This document shows positions 8,116 to 16,848 of a DNA stretch of 64,000 nt, piece by piece; position 1 is the first letter of the stretch; the number at the start of each line of letters is the position of its first letter. The notes below the pieces were generated by a model. It did no database searches. It was given only the letters and a program-made list of their open reading frames with translations, and was not told the origin of the DNA. This stretch comes from Rhizobium sp. NLR16a (GTDB lineage: Bacteria; Pseudomonadota; Alphaproteobacteria; Rhizobiales; Rhizobiaceae), in contig NZ_CP072870.1 in NCBI RefSeq assembly GCF_017948245.1, forward strand, positions 124,001-188,000, given 5' to 3'. Both the position numbers and the translations under genes were made by a program.

Positions 8116-9891
8116 ATGGCACTGACGACGGATTTTGCAGGCCTCGAGCCCGCCAGCGGGACGGCAGAACCGAGGCAGGACACTTCCCGTTACCGCATCG
8201 TGCCGGCCCGCCATCCCGAGCGGCTGGCGGGTACGATATTCGCCGCTGTCGTCATCGTCGCGGTGCTCTATTCCACCTTCACCAATCCGCGTTGGGGTTG
8301 GGGCGTCTTTGCCGAATGGTTCTTTGCCGAACCAGTGCTCGTCGGCCTTGGCAGGACATTGATCCTGACCGCGCTCGCCGCCGTTTCCGGCTCCATCCTC
8401 GGAACGGCTCTGGCGCTCGCCCGTGTTTCCAAGTCGCCGCTGCTATCAGGCCTTTCCTGGGGCTATATCTGGCTGCTGCGCTCGATCCCCATGATCGTGC
8501 TGCTCTTGATCTTGAACAATCTCGGCTACCTCTACGAAACGATCAGGATTGGGGTTCCCTTCACCGACACTGTCTTGTTCAGCTATCCCACCGTGCAACT
8601 GCTGACGCCTTTTGCCGCTGCGTACCTTGGCCTCACGCTCAACCAGTCGGCGTTTTTCGCCGAGATCGTCCGCGGCGGCATTCTGTCGGTGGATCATGGG
8701 CAGCTGGAGGCCGCAGCCGCGCTCGGTCTGCCGCGCCGCCGCCAGGCTTTCCGCATCGTGCTACCACAGGCCATGCGCTCCATCCTGCCGACCGGTTTCA
8801 ACGAGCTCATCGGATTGGCAAAAAGCACATCCATGGTTTACGTGCTGGCGCTGCCGGAGCTCTTTTACACGGTCCAGGTCATCTACCGCCGCAATCTCGA
8901 AGTCATTCCGCTGCTGATGGTCGCGACGGTCTGGTATCTGATCATCATGACCGTGCTCTCGGTCGCCCAGCACTATATCGAGCGCTATTTCTCCAGGGGC
9001 GCCGTGCGCAATCCGACGCCGCTGCCCTTCCAGGCATTCCTGGAGCGCTTCCGCCGTCCGCTGCCGGCCCTCGATAATACGACCGACAGAGCACGCAATC
9101 TCGGGTTCCATGACTCGACGGCACTGCGGACAGGCGGTGCGGTGCGCATCCACGCTATCTCCAAAAGTTTCGGATCGTTGAAGGTGCTCGATGGTGTCGA
9201 GCTCAACCTGGCGGCGGGCAGCGTGACGGCCCTCCTGGGCCCTTCCGGTTCGGGAAAATCGACTCTGCTGCGCTCTATCAACCATCTGGAACGTGTCGAC
9301 GAGGGCTTCATCTCCGTCGACGGCGACTTCGTCGGCTACAGCAGGAAAGGAGATACGCTCTATGAGCTCAAGGAAAAGGATATCCTCAAGCGCCGCGCCG
9401 ATATCGGCATGGTTTTCCAGAGCTTCAACCTCTTCCCGCATCTGACCGTTCTCGAAAACCTCATCGAGGCACCGATCCAGGTTCGCGGCATCGGCCGCGA
9501 GGAAGCCGTGCAATTGGCGCGGGAACTCCTCGCCCGTATCGGCCTCAGCGACAAGATCAACGCCTATCCGCGCCAGCTCTCCGGTGGCCAGCAGCAGCGC
9601 GTGGCGATCGCCCGGGCGCTGGCGCTCCGCCCCAAGGTTCTGCTCTTCGATGAGCCGACTTCCGCGCTCGATCCGGAACTCGTCGGCGAAGTGCTCGATG
9701 TCATCAAGGAACTGGCCCGCACCGGCACGACGCTCGTCATCGTCACCCATGAAATCGGTTTCGCCCGCGAGGTCGCCGACACCGTCGTCTTCATGGAAAG
9801 CGGCCGTATCCTGGAGGCTGGCCCTCCGGCCCGGATCTTTACGCAAGCGGAACATCCTCGAACACGCGAATTCCTCGCCAAGGTTCTCTAG
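8116..9891 (+). CDS. Fused polar amino acid ABC transporter: permease + ATPase in one chain
   Basis: 591-residue protein. Residues ~35-300 form a HisM/GlnP-type permease with hydrophobic segments and the EAA loop ([21 protein letters not shown], starting at 198). Residues ~330-591 form a complete ATPase: Walker [10 protein letters not shown] at 375-383, signature LSGGQQQR at 488, Walker B LLFDEP with Asp512, and the switch His in THEIGFARE. Usually these are separate GlnP and GlnQ proteins. No break or frameshift separates the parts. Two binding-protein genes follow, so both probably feed this single transporter, which would import the cysteine-derived substrate. AAGGGAAAC precedes the ATG. 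Confidence 0.93.
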   Translation: MALTTDFAGLEPASGTAEPRQDTSRYRIVPARHPERLAGTIFAAVVIVAVLYSTFTNPRWGWGVFAEWFFAEPVLVGLGRTLILTALAAVSGSILGTALALARVSKSPLLSGLSWGYIWLLRSIPMIVLLLILNNLGYLYETIRIGVPFTDTVLFSYPTVQLLTPFAAAYLGLTLNQSAFFAEIVRGGILSVDHGQLEAAAALGLPRRRQAFRIVLPQAMRSILPTGFNELIGLAKSTSMVYVLALPELFYTVQVIYRRNLEVIPLLMVATVWYLIIMTVLSVAQHYIERYFSRGAVRNPTPLPFQAFLERFRRPLPALDNTTDRARNLGFHDSTALRTGGAVRIHAISKSFGSLKVLDGVELNLAAGSVTALLGPSGSGKSTLLRSINHLERVDEGFISVDGDFVGYSRKGDTLYELKEKDILKRRADIGMVFQSFNLFPHLTVLENLIEAPIQVRGIGREEAVQLARELLARIGLSDKINAYPRQLSGGQQQRVAIARALALRPKVLLFDEPTSALDPELVGEVLDVIKELARTGTTLVIVTHEIGFAREVADTVVFMESGRILEAGPPARIFTQAEHPRTREFLAKVL

Positions 9892-9982
9892 CGCCGACAA
9901 CGCTGGTGAAATGCCGGGCCGCGACGGGCTGCTCCGGTCGAATGACAACAATCACAACCTTAAGATGAAGTGGAGAAGGGGC

Positions 9983-10927
9983 ATGACATTTACAAATAGA
10001 GCAAGGCTTCTGATAGCGGGAGCCGTCACTATTGCGGCGGTCGTTTTCGGTTCCGCTCAGGCGCAGCAGAAGTTCGATCTCAGTCCCGAACAGCCGAACC
10101 GGCTGCGGGTGGAAAAGAACGAGAAGCGCATCGCCGAAATCAAGGACTTCAAGTTCGTCGAAAAGGGCGTCTTCACTGTCGGCATCAGTTCGAGCGGCAA
10201 TCTGCCGCTGCACGACTACGCCTCCGATTCCAAGACCGTCATCGGCTATGACGTCGATCTCGCGCAGGCGATTGCCGACAGCCTTGGCCTGAAGCTTAAC
10301 CTCGTGTCTGTCGCATGGGCCGATTGGCCGCTCGGGCTCACCTCCGGCAAGTTCGACGCGGTAATCTCGAACGTGACGGTCACGGAAGAGCGCAAGGAGA
10401 AATTCGATTTCTCGACCTACCGCAAGGATGAGCTCGGTTTCTACGTCAGGGCCGATAATCCGATCAGCTCGATCAAGCAGCCTAAGGATATTGCCGGTCT
10501 GAAGGTCATCACCGATGCCGGCACCAACCAGGAGAAGATCCTGCTGGAATGGGATCGGCAGAATGTCGCGGCCGGCCTGAAGCCGATCGAGGTGCAATAT
10601 TACGACGATGACGCGGTCAAGGATCTTGCCGTCCAGTCTGGCAGGGCCGACGCCGTCTTCAGCGTCAACGCGACGCAGGCCTATTCAGCGGGGATCAACG
10701 GCAAGACCAAGCTCGTCGGCACGGTCAGCGGCGGTTGGCCGATCACCGCCGAGATTGCCGTCACCACACGCAAGGGCAGCGGACTTGCCGCACCCGTGAC
10801 CAATGTCGTCAATGATCTAATCGCCAGCGGCGCCTATAAGAAAATCCTCGATGCCTGGAATCTCGGCCCCGAGGCGATCGACAAGGCGCAGACCAACCCG
10901 CCCGGCCTGCCGAAGAGCGGTTCATAA
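9983..10927 (+). CDS. Periplasmic amino acid-type substrate-binding protein (first of two)
   Basis: 314 residues, SBP family 3 (polar amino acids/opines). A signal peptide is evident (MTFTNRARLL, then a hydrophobic core ending AQA, cleavage near 27). The core shows VFTVGISSSGNLPL, the YDVDLAQAIADSLGLKL lobe-1 motif and VTVTEERKEKFDFSTYRKDELGFYV. ATG 9983 is preferred because GGAGAAGGGG precedes it; ATG 9965 is an alternative. It delivers ligand to the fused transporter upstream and is closely related to the next gene, indicating duplication. Confidence 0.9.
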   Translation: MTFTNRARLLIAGAVTIAAVVFGSAQAQQKFDLSPEQPNRLRVEKNEKRIAEIKDFKFVEKGVFTVGISSSGNLPLHDYASDSKTVIGYDVDLAQAIADSLGLKLNLVSVAWADWPLGLTSGKFDAVISNVTVTEERKEKFDFSTYRKDELGFYVRADNPISSIKQPKDIAGLKVITDAGTNQEKILLEWDRQNVAAGLKPIEVQYYDDDAVKDLAVQSGRADAVFSVNATQAYSAGINGKTKLVGTVSGGWPITAEIAVTTRKGSGLAAPVTNVVNDLIASGAYKKILDAWNLGPEAIDKAQTNPPGLPKSGS

Positions 10928-10936
10928 CGTTCACTT

Positions 10937-10964
10937 GACGGACCGGCATGTGGGCCGGTCCGTC
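10937..10964 (+). other. Intercistronic hairpin between the two binding-protein genes
   Basis: Perfect 11-bp stem GACGGACCGGC / GCCGGTCCGTC with a 6-base loop, ten bases after the binding-protein stop. It lacks a proper T tract, so it more likely protects the upstream mRNA from 3' exonucleases or attenuates transcription than ends it. Confidence 0.7.
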
Positions 10965-10999
10965 TCCTGCTTTTCGATGCAAACGGAGACATATCGACC

Positions 11000-11938
11000 G
11001 TGACGACCTTTCCCGCGATCCGCACCTTCTTCTACGCAGCGCTGACGGCTGCCTTAACCGGCTCCGGTGCAGCCCAAGCGGCAGGGGAATTCGACCTCAG
11101 CCCGCAGCAGCCGGGCCGGCTTCATGCCGCCAGGAACGATGCGGCGATCGCTGCGATCCCGAAGGATTTCAAGTTCGTTACACCTGGCAAGTTCACCATC
11201 GCCGTCAGCCCCAGCGGGCCTCCGCTTGCCACCTATGCCACCGACGCCAAGACAGTGGTCGGGGCCGATCCCGATTATGCCTATGCCGTCGCCGACAGTC
11301 TTGGCCTGACGCTGGAGATCGTTCCGGTCGCCTGGATCGACTGGCCGCTCGGTCTGACTTCGGGCAAATACGATGCCGTCATCTCCAATGTCGGCGTCAC
11401 CGAGCAGCGCAAGGAGAAGTTCGATTTCTCCACCTATCGCCAGGGCCTGCACGGCTTCTTCGTGAGATCTGACAGCTCCATCTCCTCGATCAAGGAGCCG
11501 AAGGACGCGGCGGGCCTCAGGATCATCGTCGGCGCCGGCACCAACCAGGAGCGCATCCTGGTGAAGTGGAGCGAAGAGGACGTCGCCGCCGGCCTGAAGC
11601 CGATCGAACTGCAATATTACGATGACGAGGCGGCAAGCCTTCTCGCGCTTCGTTCCGGCCGGGCCGACGTCATCGTCCAGCCGCATGCCCAGCTCGTCTT
11701 CATCGCCGCGCGTGACAAGAACATCAAGCGGGTCGGCACGTTGAGCGCCGGCTGGCCGGATCGTTCCGATGTCGCGATCGCCACCCGCAAGGGAAGCGGC
11801 CTGGCGGACGCGCTGACAATCGCCACCAATGGCCTGATCGAGGATGGTACTTACAAGCGGATACTCGAACACTGGCATCTTTCCGAGGAAGCCCTACCGG
11901 CATCAGAGACCAATCCGCCCGGCCTGCCGAAATATTGA
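11000..11938 (+). CDS. Periplasmic amino acid-type substrate-binding protein (second of two)
   Basis: 312 residues, GTG start after ACGGAGAC, with a signal peptide ending near AAQA. It parallels the preceding binding protein along its whole length (EFDLSPQQPGRLHAARND; VAWIDWPLGLTSGKYDAVISNVGVTEQRKEKFDFSTY; AGTNQERILVKW). The two differ most in the C-terminal lobe, consistent with a shifted ligand range. B. subtilis YtmJ/YtmK are likewise paired binding proteins in one organosulfur operon. Confidence 0.9.
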   Translation: MTTFPAIRTFFYAALTAALTGSGAAQAAGEFDLSPQQPGRLHAARNDAAIAAIPKDFKFVTPGKFTIAVSPSGPPLATYATDAKTVVGADPDYAYAVADSLGLTLEIVPVAWIDWPLGLTSGKYDAVISNVGVTEQRKEKFDFSTYRQGLHGFFVRSDSSISSIKEPKDAAGLRIIVGAGTNQERILVKWSEEDVAAGLKPIELQYYDDEAASLLALRSGRADVIVQPHAQLVFIAARDKNIKRVGTLSAGWPDRSDVAIATRKGSGLADALTIATNGLIEDGTYKRILEHWHLSEEALPASETNPPGLPKY

Positions 11939-11953
11939 TCCGGAAAGTATGAC

Positions 11954-12988
11954 ATGAGCGGCCGCAATATATCGATCAGCCATATCGGCTTCCTCACGCC
12001 CGGAAACTATCCCGATGACGACCCGCTGTCGGGATTGGAGCAGACGCTCCAGCAACTGCAGTATGGCGAGGAACTGGGCTTCGACAGCGCCTGGGTCCGC
12101 CAGCGGCATCTGGAGCCGGGGATTTCTTCGGCCAGCGCCTTCCTGGCGGCGGCGACGCAGCGCACCAGCCGGATCGAGCTCGGAACCGCGGTCATTCCGA
12201 TCGGTTATGAAAGCCCCTACCGGCTGGCCGAAGACCTTGCCACAGTCGATGTTCTCTCGCGCGGGCGGCTGAACATCGGCGTCAGCGCCGGCCGGCCGCT
12301 GCATGCCGAGCTGATTGGCCCGCTGGCCTTCGACGGAGACTGGACGAGCTATGATTTGTCGCACGCGCGGGTGCTGCGCTTTGCCGACAATCTGCGCGGC
12401 AGCTATCTCGGCGACGAGCAGACCTTCATCAAGACGCCCTTTGGTCCGCAGCGGCCGCGTCTGCAGCCCTTTGCCAGGGGCCTGGTCGACCGCATCTGGT
12501 ATGGCGGCGGGTCGCAGCATTCGGCCGAATGGGCCGGCCACAACGGTTTCAACCTCTTGACGGGGAATGTGATAACCGGGGAGGGGACGGATGACTTCTT
12601 CGTCGCCCAGTCCCGGCTGATCGATACTTATCGTGCCTGCGGAACCGCGCGCCGGATCGCACTCGGCCGCGTTATCGTGCCTCTCGACAGCGCCGATGCG
12701 GCAACGCGCCGCCGCTACCGCGATTATACCGATGGCCGGCACGAGCGGACGCTTTCGCCGCAGGGCGAGCGGCGTACCTTGTTCGCCCGCGATATCGTTG
12801 GCACGTCGGAGGAGATATTGGAGCGGCTTTTTTCCGATCCGATCCTGCCCGAAGTCGGCGAGCTGAGGCTGGAACTTCCTTACGAATTCGAGCACGAGCA
12901 ATATCGCCAAATCCTCCACGACTTCGTGGCAACAATCGCACCCGAGCTCGGATGGAAAGCGCAATCCGGAACTCGGGCCGCTTCCTAA
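11954..12988 (+). CDS. LLM-class flavin-dependent oxidoreductase
   Basis: 344-residue luciferase-like monooxygenase, the third in this cluster. Features are ISHIGFLTPGNYPDDDPLSGLEQTLQQLQYGEELGFDSAWVRQRHLE, the RIELGTAVIPIGYESPYRLAEDLATVDVLSRGRLNIGVS strand and a RIWYGGGSQHSAEWAGHNGFNLL segment. The gene starts 15 bases after the second binding protein, so it belongs to the same transcript. It is not closely similar to the monooxygenases at the head of the cluster; the substrate is unknown, perhaps a second oxygenation step or another thioether. Confidence 0.83.
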   Translation: MSGRNISISHIGFLTPGNYPDDDPLSGLEQTLQQLQYGEELGFDSAWVRQRHLEPGISSASAFLAAATQRTSRIELGTAVIPIGYESPYRLAEDLATVDVLSRGRLNIGVSAGRPLHAELIGPLAFDGDWTSYDLSHARVLRFADNLRGSYLGDEQTFIKTPFGPQRPRLQPFARGLVDRIWYGGGSQHSAEWAGHNGFNLLTGNVITGEGTDDFFVAQSRLIDTYRACGTARRIALGRVIVPLDSADAATRRRYRDYTDGRHERTLSPQGERRTLFARDIVGTSEEILERLFSDPILPEVGELRLELPYEFEHEQYRQILHDFVATIAPELGWKAQSGTRAAS

Positions 12989-13055
12989 ATCTCGCCAGAC
13001 CGACGATCTGCGCCATTCGATGGCTGAACATTCACTTTACGAGGAACATTCATCA

Positions 13056-13652
13056 GTGACCAAAACGGTAGAATATTTCTTTTCGATCGGCTCGCCCTGG
13101 TCATACATTGGATTCAACGCCTTTACCGAGCTGGCGGCGCAGAACGACGTCCTCATCACGCCCTATTTGACGACAGTGGTCGAAGAAAACGGCGGCATTT
13201 TTTCGCGCAACCGCCCGGAAATCCGCCGCGCCTACTGGATTCGGGATCTCAAACGCTGGGCCCGTGTGCGCGGCAAGCAACTGTGGCTCGAGCACCGCCC
13301 CGAGCTCAGCGACCCAACACCGGCGTCCCTCTTCGTGATCGCCGCCTATCTCGACGGGCAGGATTGGGTCGGCGTGGCCCGTGCTCTGCAGCATGCCTTC
13401 TGGAGCGAGGCGAAGGATATAGGCAAGGCGGATGTGCGGGAGGCGATCGTGAACGCCGCCGGTTTCGACGGCGCCGCACTGCTCAGGCGCCAAGCCGACG
13501 ACGATGTTCAGAACAAATGGTCGGCCGACCGCGTGCATGCGCGCGACAGCGGCGTCTTCGGCTTTCCGACCTACGTCCATGATGGCGAGATCTACTGGGG
13601 ACAGGACAATCTGCCTTTTCTCGAACGTCATCTCCGCGGCGACAGGCCTTAG
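13056..13652 (+). CDS. DsbA/GST-kappa-fold protein, 2-hydroxychromene-2-carboxylate isomerase-like
   Basis: 198 residues from GTG 13056, which has GAGGAA nine bases upstream; ATG 13020 would add 12 poorly conserved residues. The thioredoxin-fold family signature YFFSIGSPWSYIGFNAF opens the protein, with SPWS supplying the catalytic serine used by GST-kappa/HCCA isomerases in place of a CXXC pair. The C-terminal GVFGFPTYVHDGEIYWGQDNLPFLERHL is also typical. Such proteins use glutathione. Its place after the monooxygenases recalls the redoxin YtnI of the Bacillus ytm operon, though the family differs. Confidence 0.78.
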   Translation: MTKTVEYFFSIGSPWSYIGFNAFTELAAQNDVLITPYLTTVVEENGGIFSRNRPEIRRAYWIRDLKRWARVRGKQLWLEHRPELSDPTPASLFVIAAYLDGQDWVGVARALQHAFWSEAKDIGKADVREAIVNAAGFDGAALLRRQADDDVQNKWSADRVHARDSGVFGFPTYVHDGEIYWGQDNLPFLERHLRGDRP

Positions 13653-13722
13653 GCGCAATCAACCGGGCGAAGACGAATATTTTTTCACCCCGGCGAGCAA
13701 GGAGAGACGCCCATTCCTTTAA

Positions 13723-13739
13723 TCTATCAATTTTGTAGA
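13723..13739. promoter_or_regulatory. TCTA-N9-TAGA element upstream of the FMN reductase
   Basis: TCTATCAATTTTGTAGA ends 34 bases before ATG 13773. Read on the minus strand it shares the TTGTCTAC half and ATAGA half of the element before the first monooxygenase, at almost the same distance from the start codon. Confidence 0.45.
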
Positions 13740-13772
13740 CAATAGTTGAAGCAATCACAGAGAGGAAAACTG

Positions 13773-14333
13773 ATGTCAGGTTTCAAACTCGTCGGCATTG
13801 CTGGCAGCTTCAATCGTCCATCGAAGACACTGGCCCTCGTCCGGTATGTCGCCGAACGCGCAAGTGATCGATACGGCTTTACGAGCAAGACCTATGATCT
13901 CAATGATGTCGGTCCCTCACTGGGAAGCTCCTTATGGCGCAAAGACCTCGATGAGCAGGCGAGGCGCGTCCTCGACGAGATCGTGCATGCCGATGCCCTG
14001 ATTATCGGCTCGCCGACCTACAAAGGCTCCTATCCCGGCCACTTCAAGCACCTCATCGATCTGATCGACCCGCACGAATTGCGGGCGAAGCCGATCATCA
14101 TCACGGCGACCGGCGGCGGCGACCGGCATGCGCTGATGGTCGAGCATCAGCTTCGACCGCTGTTCGGGTTTTTCATGGCCCATACGCTGCCGACGGCCGT
14201 CTACGCCTCCGATCGCGATTTTATCGACTACGGGGTGTCGTCGGATGCGCTTTCGAACCGCATCGGCGAAGTGGTCGGGGAATTGGCGGCTTTCTTCCCC
14301 GAGGTAAAGCCGGCACTGGCGGCGGCCGAATAG
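13773..14333 (+). CDS. NADPH-dependent FMN reductase (SsuE/MsuE-like)
   Basis: 186-residue flavodoxin-fold reductase that would supply reduced FMN to the flavin monooxygenases nearby. The phosphate-binding loop GIAGSFNRPSKT opens the protein, and the SsuE/MsuE hallmark GSPTYKGSYPGHFKHLIDLIDP follows, with TATGGGDRHALMVEHQLRPLFGFF after it. ATG 13773 is chosen for the AGAGAGGA upstream; a longer start at 13746 overlaps the putative operator region. Sulfonate and dimethylsulfide monooxygenases depend on such a partner. Confidence 0.87.
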   Translation: MSGFKLVGIAGSFNRPSKTLALVRYVAERASDRYGFTSKTYDLNDVGPSLGSSLWRKDLDEQARRVLDEIVHADALIIGSPTYKGSYPGHFKHLIDLIDPHELRAKPIIITATGGGDRHALMVEHQLRPLFGFFMAHTLPTAVYASDRDFIDYGVSSDALSNRIGEVVGELAAFFPEVKPALAAAE

Positions 14334-14343
14334 GGTGGCCGCC

Positions 14344-14541
14344 ATGCTCCGATCTCAGAAGGCGGCGCCGGACGATGCGGAAAGGCCCGAAGCGGGCGAG
14401 CAGATGTGGAGTGTCTTCGAATTCGCTCGGCGCTATCGCCTCGCCAAGCGGGAAGAGAACCGTCTGCTGATGCTCTATGGACCGAGCGCACCGCTTGGCG
14501 ATCTTCTCGCCAACGCGCGACGTCATTCGCTGATTTCCTGA
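14344..14541 (+). CDS. Small conserved-looking hypothetical protein
   Basis: 65-residue protein of unknown function, starting ten bases after the FMN reductase stop (GTG 14335 is an alternative start). The core MWSVFEFARRYRLAKREENRLLMLYGPSAPLGDLLANAR is basic, rich in Arg/Leu and likely helical. No catalytic motif or membrane segment is visible. Coding is supported by codon use and by its tight placement in the operon; I do not recognise a function. Confidence 0.55.
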   Translation: MLRSQKAAPDDAERPEAGEQMWSVFEFARRYRLAKREENRLLMLYGPSAPLGDLLANARRHSLIS

Positions 14542-14546
14542 TGCAG

Positions 14547-14595
14547 TTCGCCCAAAAGTGCGCAGCGGTTTTGGCATTACGACATCAAAGGCGCT
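14547..14595. repeat. Rhizobial dispersed intergenic repeat (RIME-like fragment)
   Basis: The stretch beginning TTCGCCCAAAAGTGCGCAGC and continuing through TTTTGGCATTACGACATCAA resembles a palindromic element that I recall as recurrent between genes in Rhizobium genomes. It contains the inverted pair CCAAAA (14552-14557) / TTTTGG (14569-14574). The call rests on recollection of the motif and not on a count of copies. Confidence 0.45.
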
Positions 14596-14662
14596 CCGCA
14601 TAAATCCGATTTGATGCGATGCGCTTTCGCCCGAGAACATCAGTTCCAGACAGGAGATTCGC

Positions 14663-14833
14663 ATGAAGTTTGATTTCCACTTCTGGCTGAAGCTCGCGAT
14701 CGGCCGCTTCCTTGATCCGAAGCCAGCGCGAAAGTTTCAAAACGAATTGCTCATCCGCGACGAAGAGCGCGACCGGTCTGCACGCGAATACGAACTTCAT
14801 TATTGGGGCGCTACACCCGGCCATTGGTATTGA
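14663..14833 (+). CDS. Short hypothetical protein, 56 residues
   Basis: MKFDFHFWLKLAIGRFLDPK at the N-terminus, with a charged middle (RKFQNELLIRDEERDRSAREY) and an aromatic end (HYWGATPGHWY). CAGGAGATTCGC gives a good ribosome-binding site for the ATG. It sits between the dispersed repeat and another short frame, in the direction of the following hydrolase. No known family is recognised; the strong start context and coding-like composition are the support. Confidence 0.5.
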   Translation: MKFDFHFWLKLAIGRFLDPKPARKFQNELLIRDEERDRSAREYELHYWGATPGHWY

Positions 14834-14842
14834 GGAGGTGGT

Positions 14843-14998
14843 ATGATGGCAATCGTCATCGAGACCGGCCTCCGCCGGCACGCTGCTGTAAGAGCAACGG
14901 GAAGCCTTATGTCGCGATTCCGGCATGCGGTCGGGGTCTGCACGATAGCGGGCTCATTCACATTTCTGTTCGCGCTGGTGATCGGGTTGATTCGATGA
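14843..14998 (+). CDS. Short hypothetical single-pass membrane peptide, 51 residues
   Basis: After a basic N-terminal half (IETGLRRHAAVRATGSLMSRFRH) comes one hydrophobic segment, TIAGSFTFLFALVIGLI, ending in Arg. GAGGAGGTGG immediately precedes the ATG pair at 14843/14846. Its TGA overlaps the ATG of the RBBP9-like hydrolase (ATGA), suggesting translational coupling; it may be a leader peptide or a small membrane protein. No homologue is recognised. Confidence 0.45.
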   Translation: MMAIVIETGLRRHAAVRATGSLMSRFRHAVGVCTIAGSFTFLFALVIGLIR

Positions 14999-15576
14999 GT
15001 GATGTGCTCATTCTTCCCGGCCTGTTCGGTTCGGCTGAAGGACATTGGCAACAGCACTGGCTGCAGGACCAGCCGGGCAGTCGTTGCGTTACCCAGGACG
15101 ATTGGGACCATCCGAACCTTGACCGCTGGCTGCTTCGACTGGAAAGTGCGCTCGAAGAGGCTGGCGAGGCCTATCTCGTTGCCCATAGTCTCGGATGCCT
15201 GCTGGCCGCCCGGCTCGCCGGACGGAGCGCGGCGCGCCGCGTGAAAGGGGCCTTGCTTGTTGCGCCATGCGACTTGGCGGTCACGGAAATTCTGCATCCG
15301 GGGCATATCTCGTTCGGCGAGATGCCGACAGCGCCTTTGCCTTTTCCTTCCGTCGTCATCGGCAGCATGAATGATGCTTACATGGCCGTCGACCGGTTGA
15401 CCCTGTTCGGCCGCCTGTGGAACGCCGAGACCAGGAATATCGGCCTTGCCGGACATATCAACATCGCGAGCGGCTTCGGCCGTTGGCGCAACGGTTACCG
15501 GCTGCTGGAAGGCTTGAAGACGCAGGCGCGGGGTCGACATAATATCGCTTCCGCGTCGCCGGCCTTTGCGATGTGA
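14995..15576 (+). CDS. RBBP9/YdeN-family serine hydrolase (alpha/beta fold)
   Basis: 193-residue small alpha/beta hydrolase. MSDVLILPGLFGSAEGHWQQHW is the characteristic N-terminus of this family, the nucleophile elbow is HSLGC with Ser65, and the acid and histidine lie in SMNDAYM and GHIN. ATG 14995 overlaps the preceding small frame and begins exactly at the family N-terminus. Physiological substrates of the family are largely unknown; no signal peptide, so cytosolic. Confidence 0.85.
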   Translation: MSDVLILPGLFGSAEGHWQQHWLQDQPGSRCVTQDDWDHPNLDRWLLRLESALEEAGEAYLVAHSLGCLLAARLAGRSAARRVKGALLVAPCDLAVTEILHPGHISFGEMPTAPLPFPSVVIGSMNDAYMAVDRLTLFGRLWNAETRNIGLAGHINIASGFGRWRNGYRLLEGLKTQARGRHNIASASPAFAM

Positions 15577-15587
15577 ATGGAGCCGGA

Positions 15588-15896
15588 ATGTCCGATATCG
15601 TCGCCGATCTCCTGCGCCTGAGCGAAGATCCCAATGCCGACCCGAGAAGCAGGCGCCGGCAGACGATGGAGCGGCTGGTGCATGCGCTCCTTCGCATGAC
15701 CGATAGCCAGGTTGGACCGGAAGATGCGCCCAGCCGCCAGTCACTCCTCCATCTGACGACGATCATCCGCGACATGACCACAAGGATCGCCGAGGCCGAC
15801 GATGCGACATCCTCGGCGATTGTGAGGGAGGCGGCGATGCTGATACGCAGCCTGGAGCGTCGTCGAACCGATGCGGCCAGATTTACGGTGCATTGA
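15588..15896 (+). CDS. Hypothetical protein, 102 residues
   Basis: Alpha-helical-looking protein (MSDIVADLLRLSEDPNADPRSRRRQTMERLVHALLRM ... TTIIRDMTTRIAEADD) without membrane segment or catalytic motif. It follows the hydrolase by 11 bases; GTG 15573 would extend it by five residues and overlap the hydrolase stop. Function not recognised. Confidence 0.55.
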   Translation: MSDIVADLLRLSEDPNADPRSRRRQTMERLVHALLRMTDSQVGPEDAPSRQSLLHLTTIIRDMTTRIAEADDATSSAIVREAAMLIRSLERRRTDAARFTVH

Positions 15897-15909
15897 GACT
15901 GAGCGCGCC

Positions 15910-15929
15910 GTGCGTCTTTTCGGACGCAC
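15910..15929. terminator. Hairpin between convergent units
   Basis: Stem GTGCGTC / GACGCAC with loop TTTTCG, in the gap between the plus-strand hypothetical gene and the end of the minus-strand tau operon. Its position suits a bidirectional terminator, but no T run follows on either strand, so termination is uncertain. Confidence 0.4.
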
Positions 15930-15993
15930 AAAGAATGCTGCTAACTCCCTGACTCTCCGCGTCGTAAATTGAAGGAGCCGCTGAATTGCCCGC

Positions 15994-16848
15994 TCAAAGC
16001 TTGCCTTTCCACGGAACGAGGAAGGCCTCGAGGAAGCGGATGGCGGCCGAAAATGTGAAGGCGCAGATCGCGATGATGGCGATGCCGACAAACACGACGT
16101 CAGTTGCCAGGAACTGCGAAGCCGACATGATCATGAAGCCGATGCCGCGGGTGGAGGCGATCAGTTCGGCCGCAACCAGCGTGCTCCAGCCGACACCGAG
16201 CGCGATGCGGATGCCGGTGAGGATCTCGGGCAGGGCCGAGGGCAGGACAATGTCCAGGAAGAGCTGCAGCCGGCTTGCTCCGAGCGAACGGGCGGCGTTG
16301 ACGCGCTCGATCGGCAACGACCGAACGCCGGCCTGAGCCGAGAGGCAGATCGGTGCGAACATCGCAAGCACCAGGAGCGTGATCTTCGACGTCTCTCCGA
16401 TGCCGAGCCAGATGATCATCAGCGGCAGGTAGGAAAGGGGTGGAAGCGGCCAGTAGAATTCGATCGGCGCGTCGAGCACGCCTTTTGCCCAGCGGTTAAG
16501 CCCCATGAGCAAGCCGAGCGGAATGCCGGCGGATATCGCGATGAGGGCGGCGAGGATGATGCGGAACAGGCTCGCAAAGACATGGTCGAAGAGCGATGCC
16601 CCGGCATAACCGTCATGATAGATGACGCCGATCTGCGTCAGCACCTCGTCCGGACGCGGCAGAAACAGGTGGGGAACGACGCCGAGCGCGGCGACGGACC
16701 ACCACAGCAGCAGTATGGCCAGGGCGGTGGCGACGCTGATGGCCACCGTCGATTTCTCGCCTGCGCCGAAGTCGGCCATTTTTACCAGCTTGACCTGGCG
16801 ATCCTCGGTGTGAGCCGCAATCGGCGGAGCCTGTGTTATATCGCTCAT
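15994..16848 (-). CDS. tauC: Sulfonate/taurine ABC transporter permease (TauC/SsuC-like)
   Basis: 284-residue inner-membrane permease. Hydrophobic segments start near residue 35 ([22 protein letters not shown]), and the EAA-type loop [20 protein letters not shown] lies at about 184-203, followed by [18 protein letters not shown], diagnostic of the TauC/SsuC/NrtB group. The ATG at 16848 overlaps the ATPase stop as ATGA. The system probably imports an alkanesulfonate or taurine-like compound, which agrees with the flavin monooxygenases and FMN reductase nearby; exact ligand unknown. Confidence 0.88.
   Translation of the reverse strand: MSDITQAPPIAAHTEDRQVKLVKMADFGAGEKSTVAISVATALAILLLWWSVAALGVVPHLFLPRPDEVLTQIGVIYHDGYAGASLFDHVFASLFRIILAALIAISAGIPLGLLMGLNRWAKGVLDAPIEFYWPLPPLSYLPLMIIWLGIGETSKITLLVLAMFAPICLSAQAGVRSLPIERVNAARSLGASRLQLFLDIVLPSALPEILTGIRIALGVGWSTLVAAELIASTRGIGFMIMSASQFLATDVVFVGIAIIAICAFTFSAAIRFLEAFLVPWKGKL

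Noticed and set aside
14547..14595. CRISPR repeat or insertion-sequence end
   Set aside because: Only one copy is present in the window, with no spacer series, no target duplication and no transposase.
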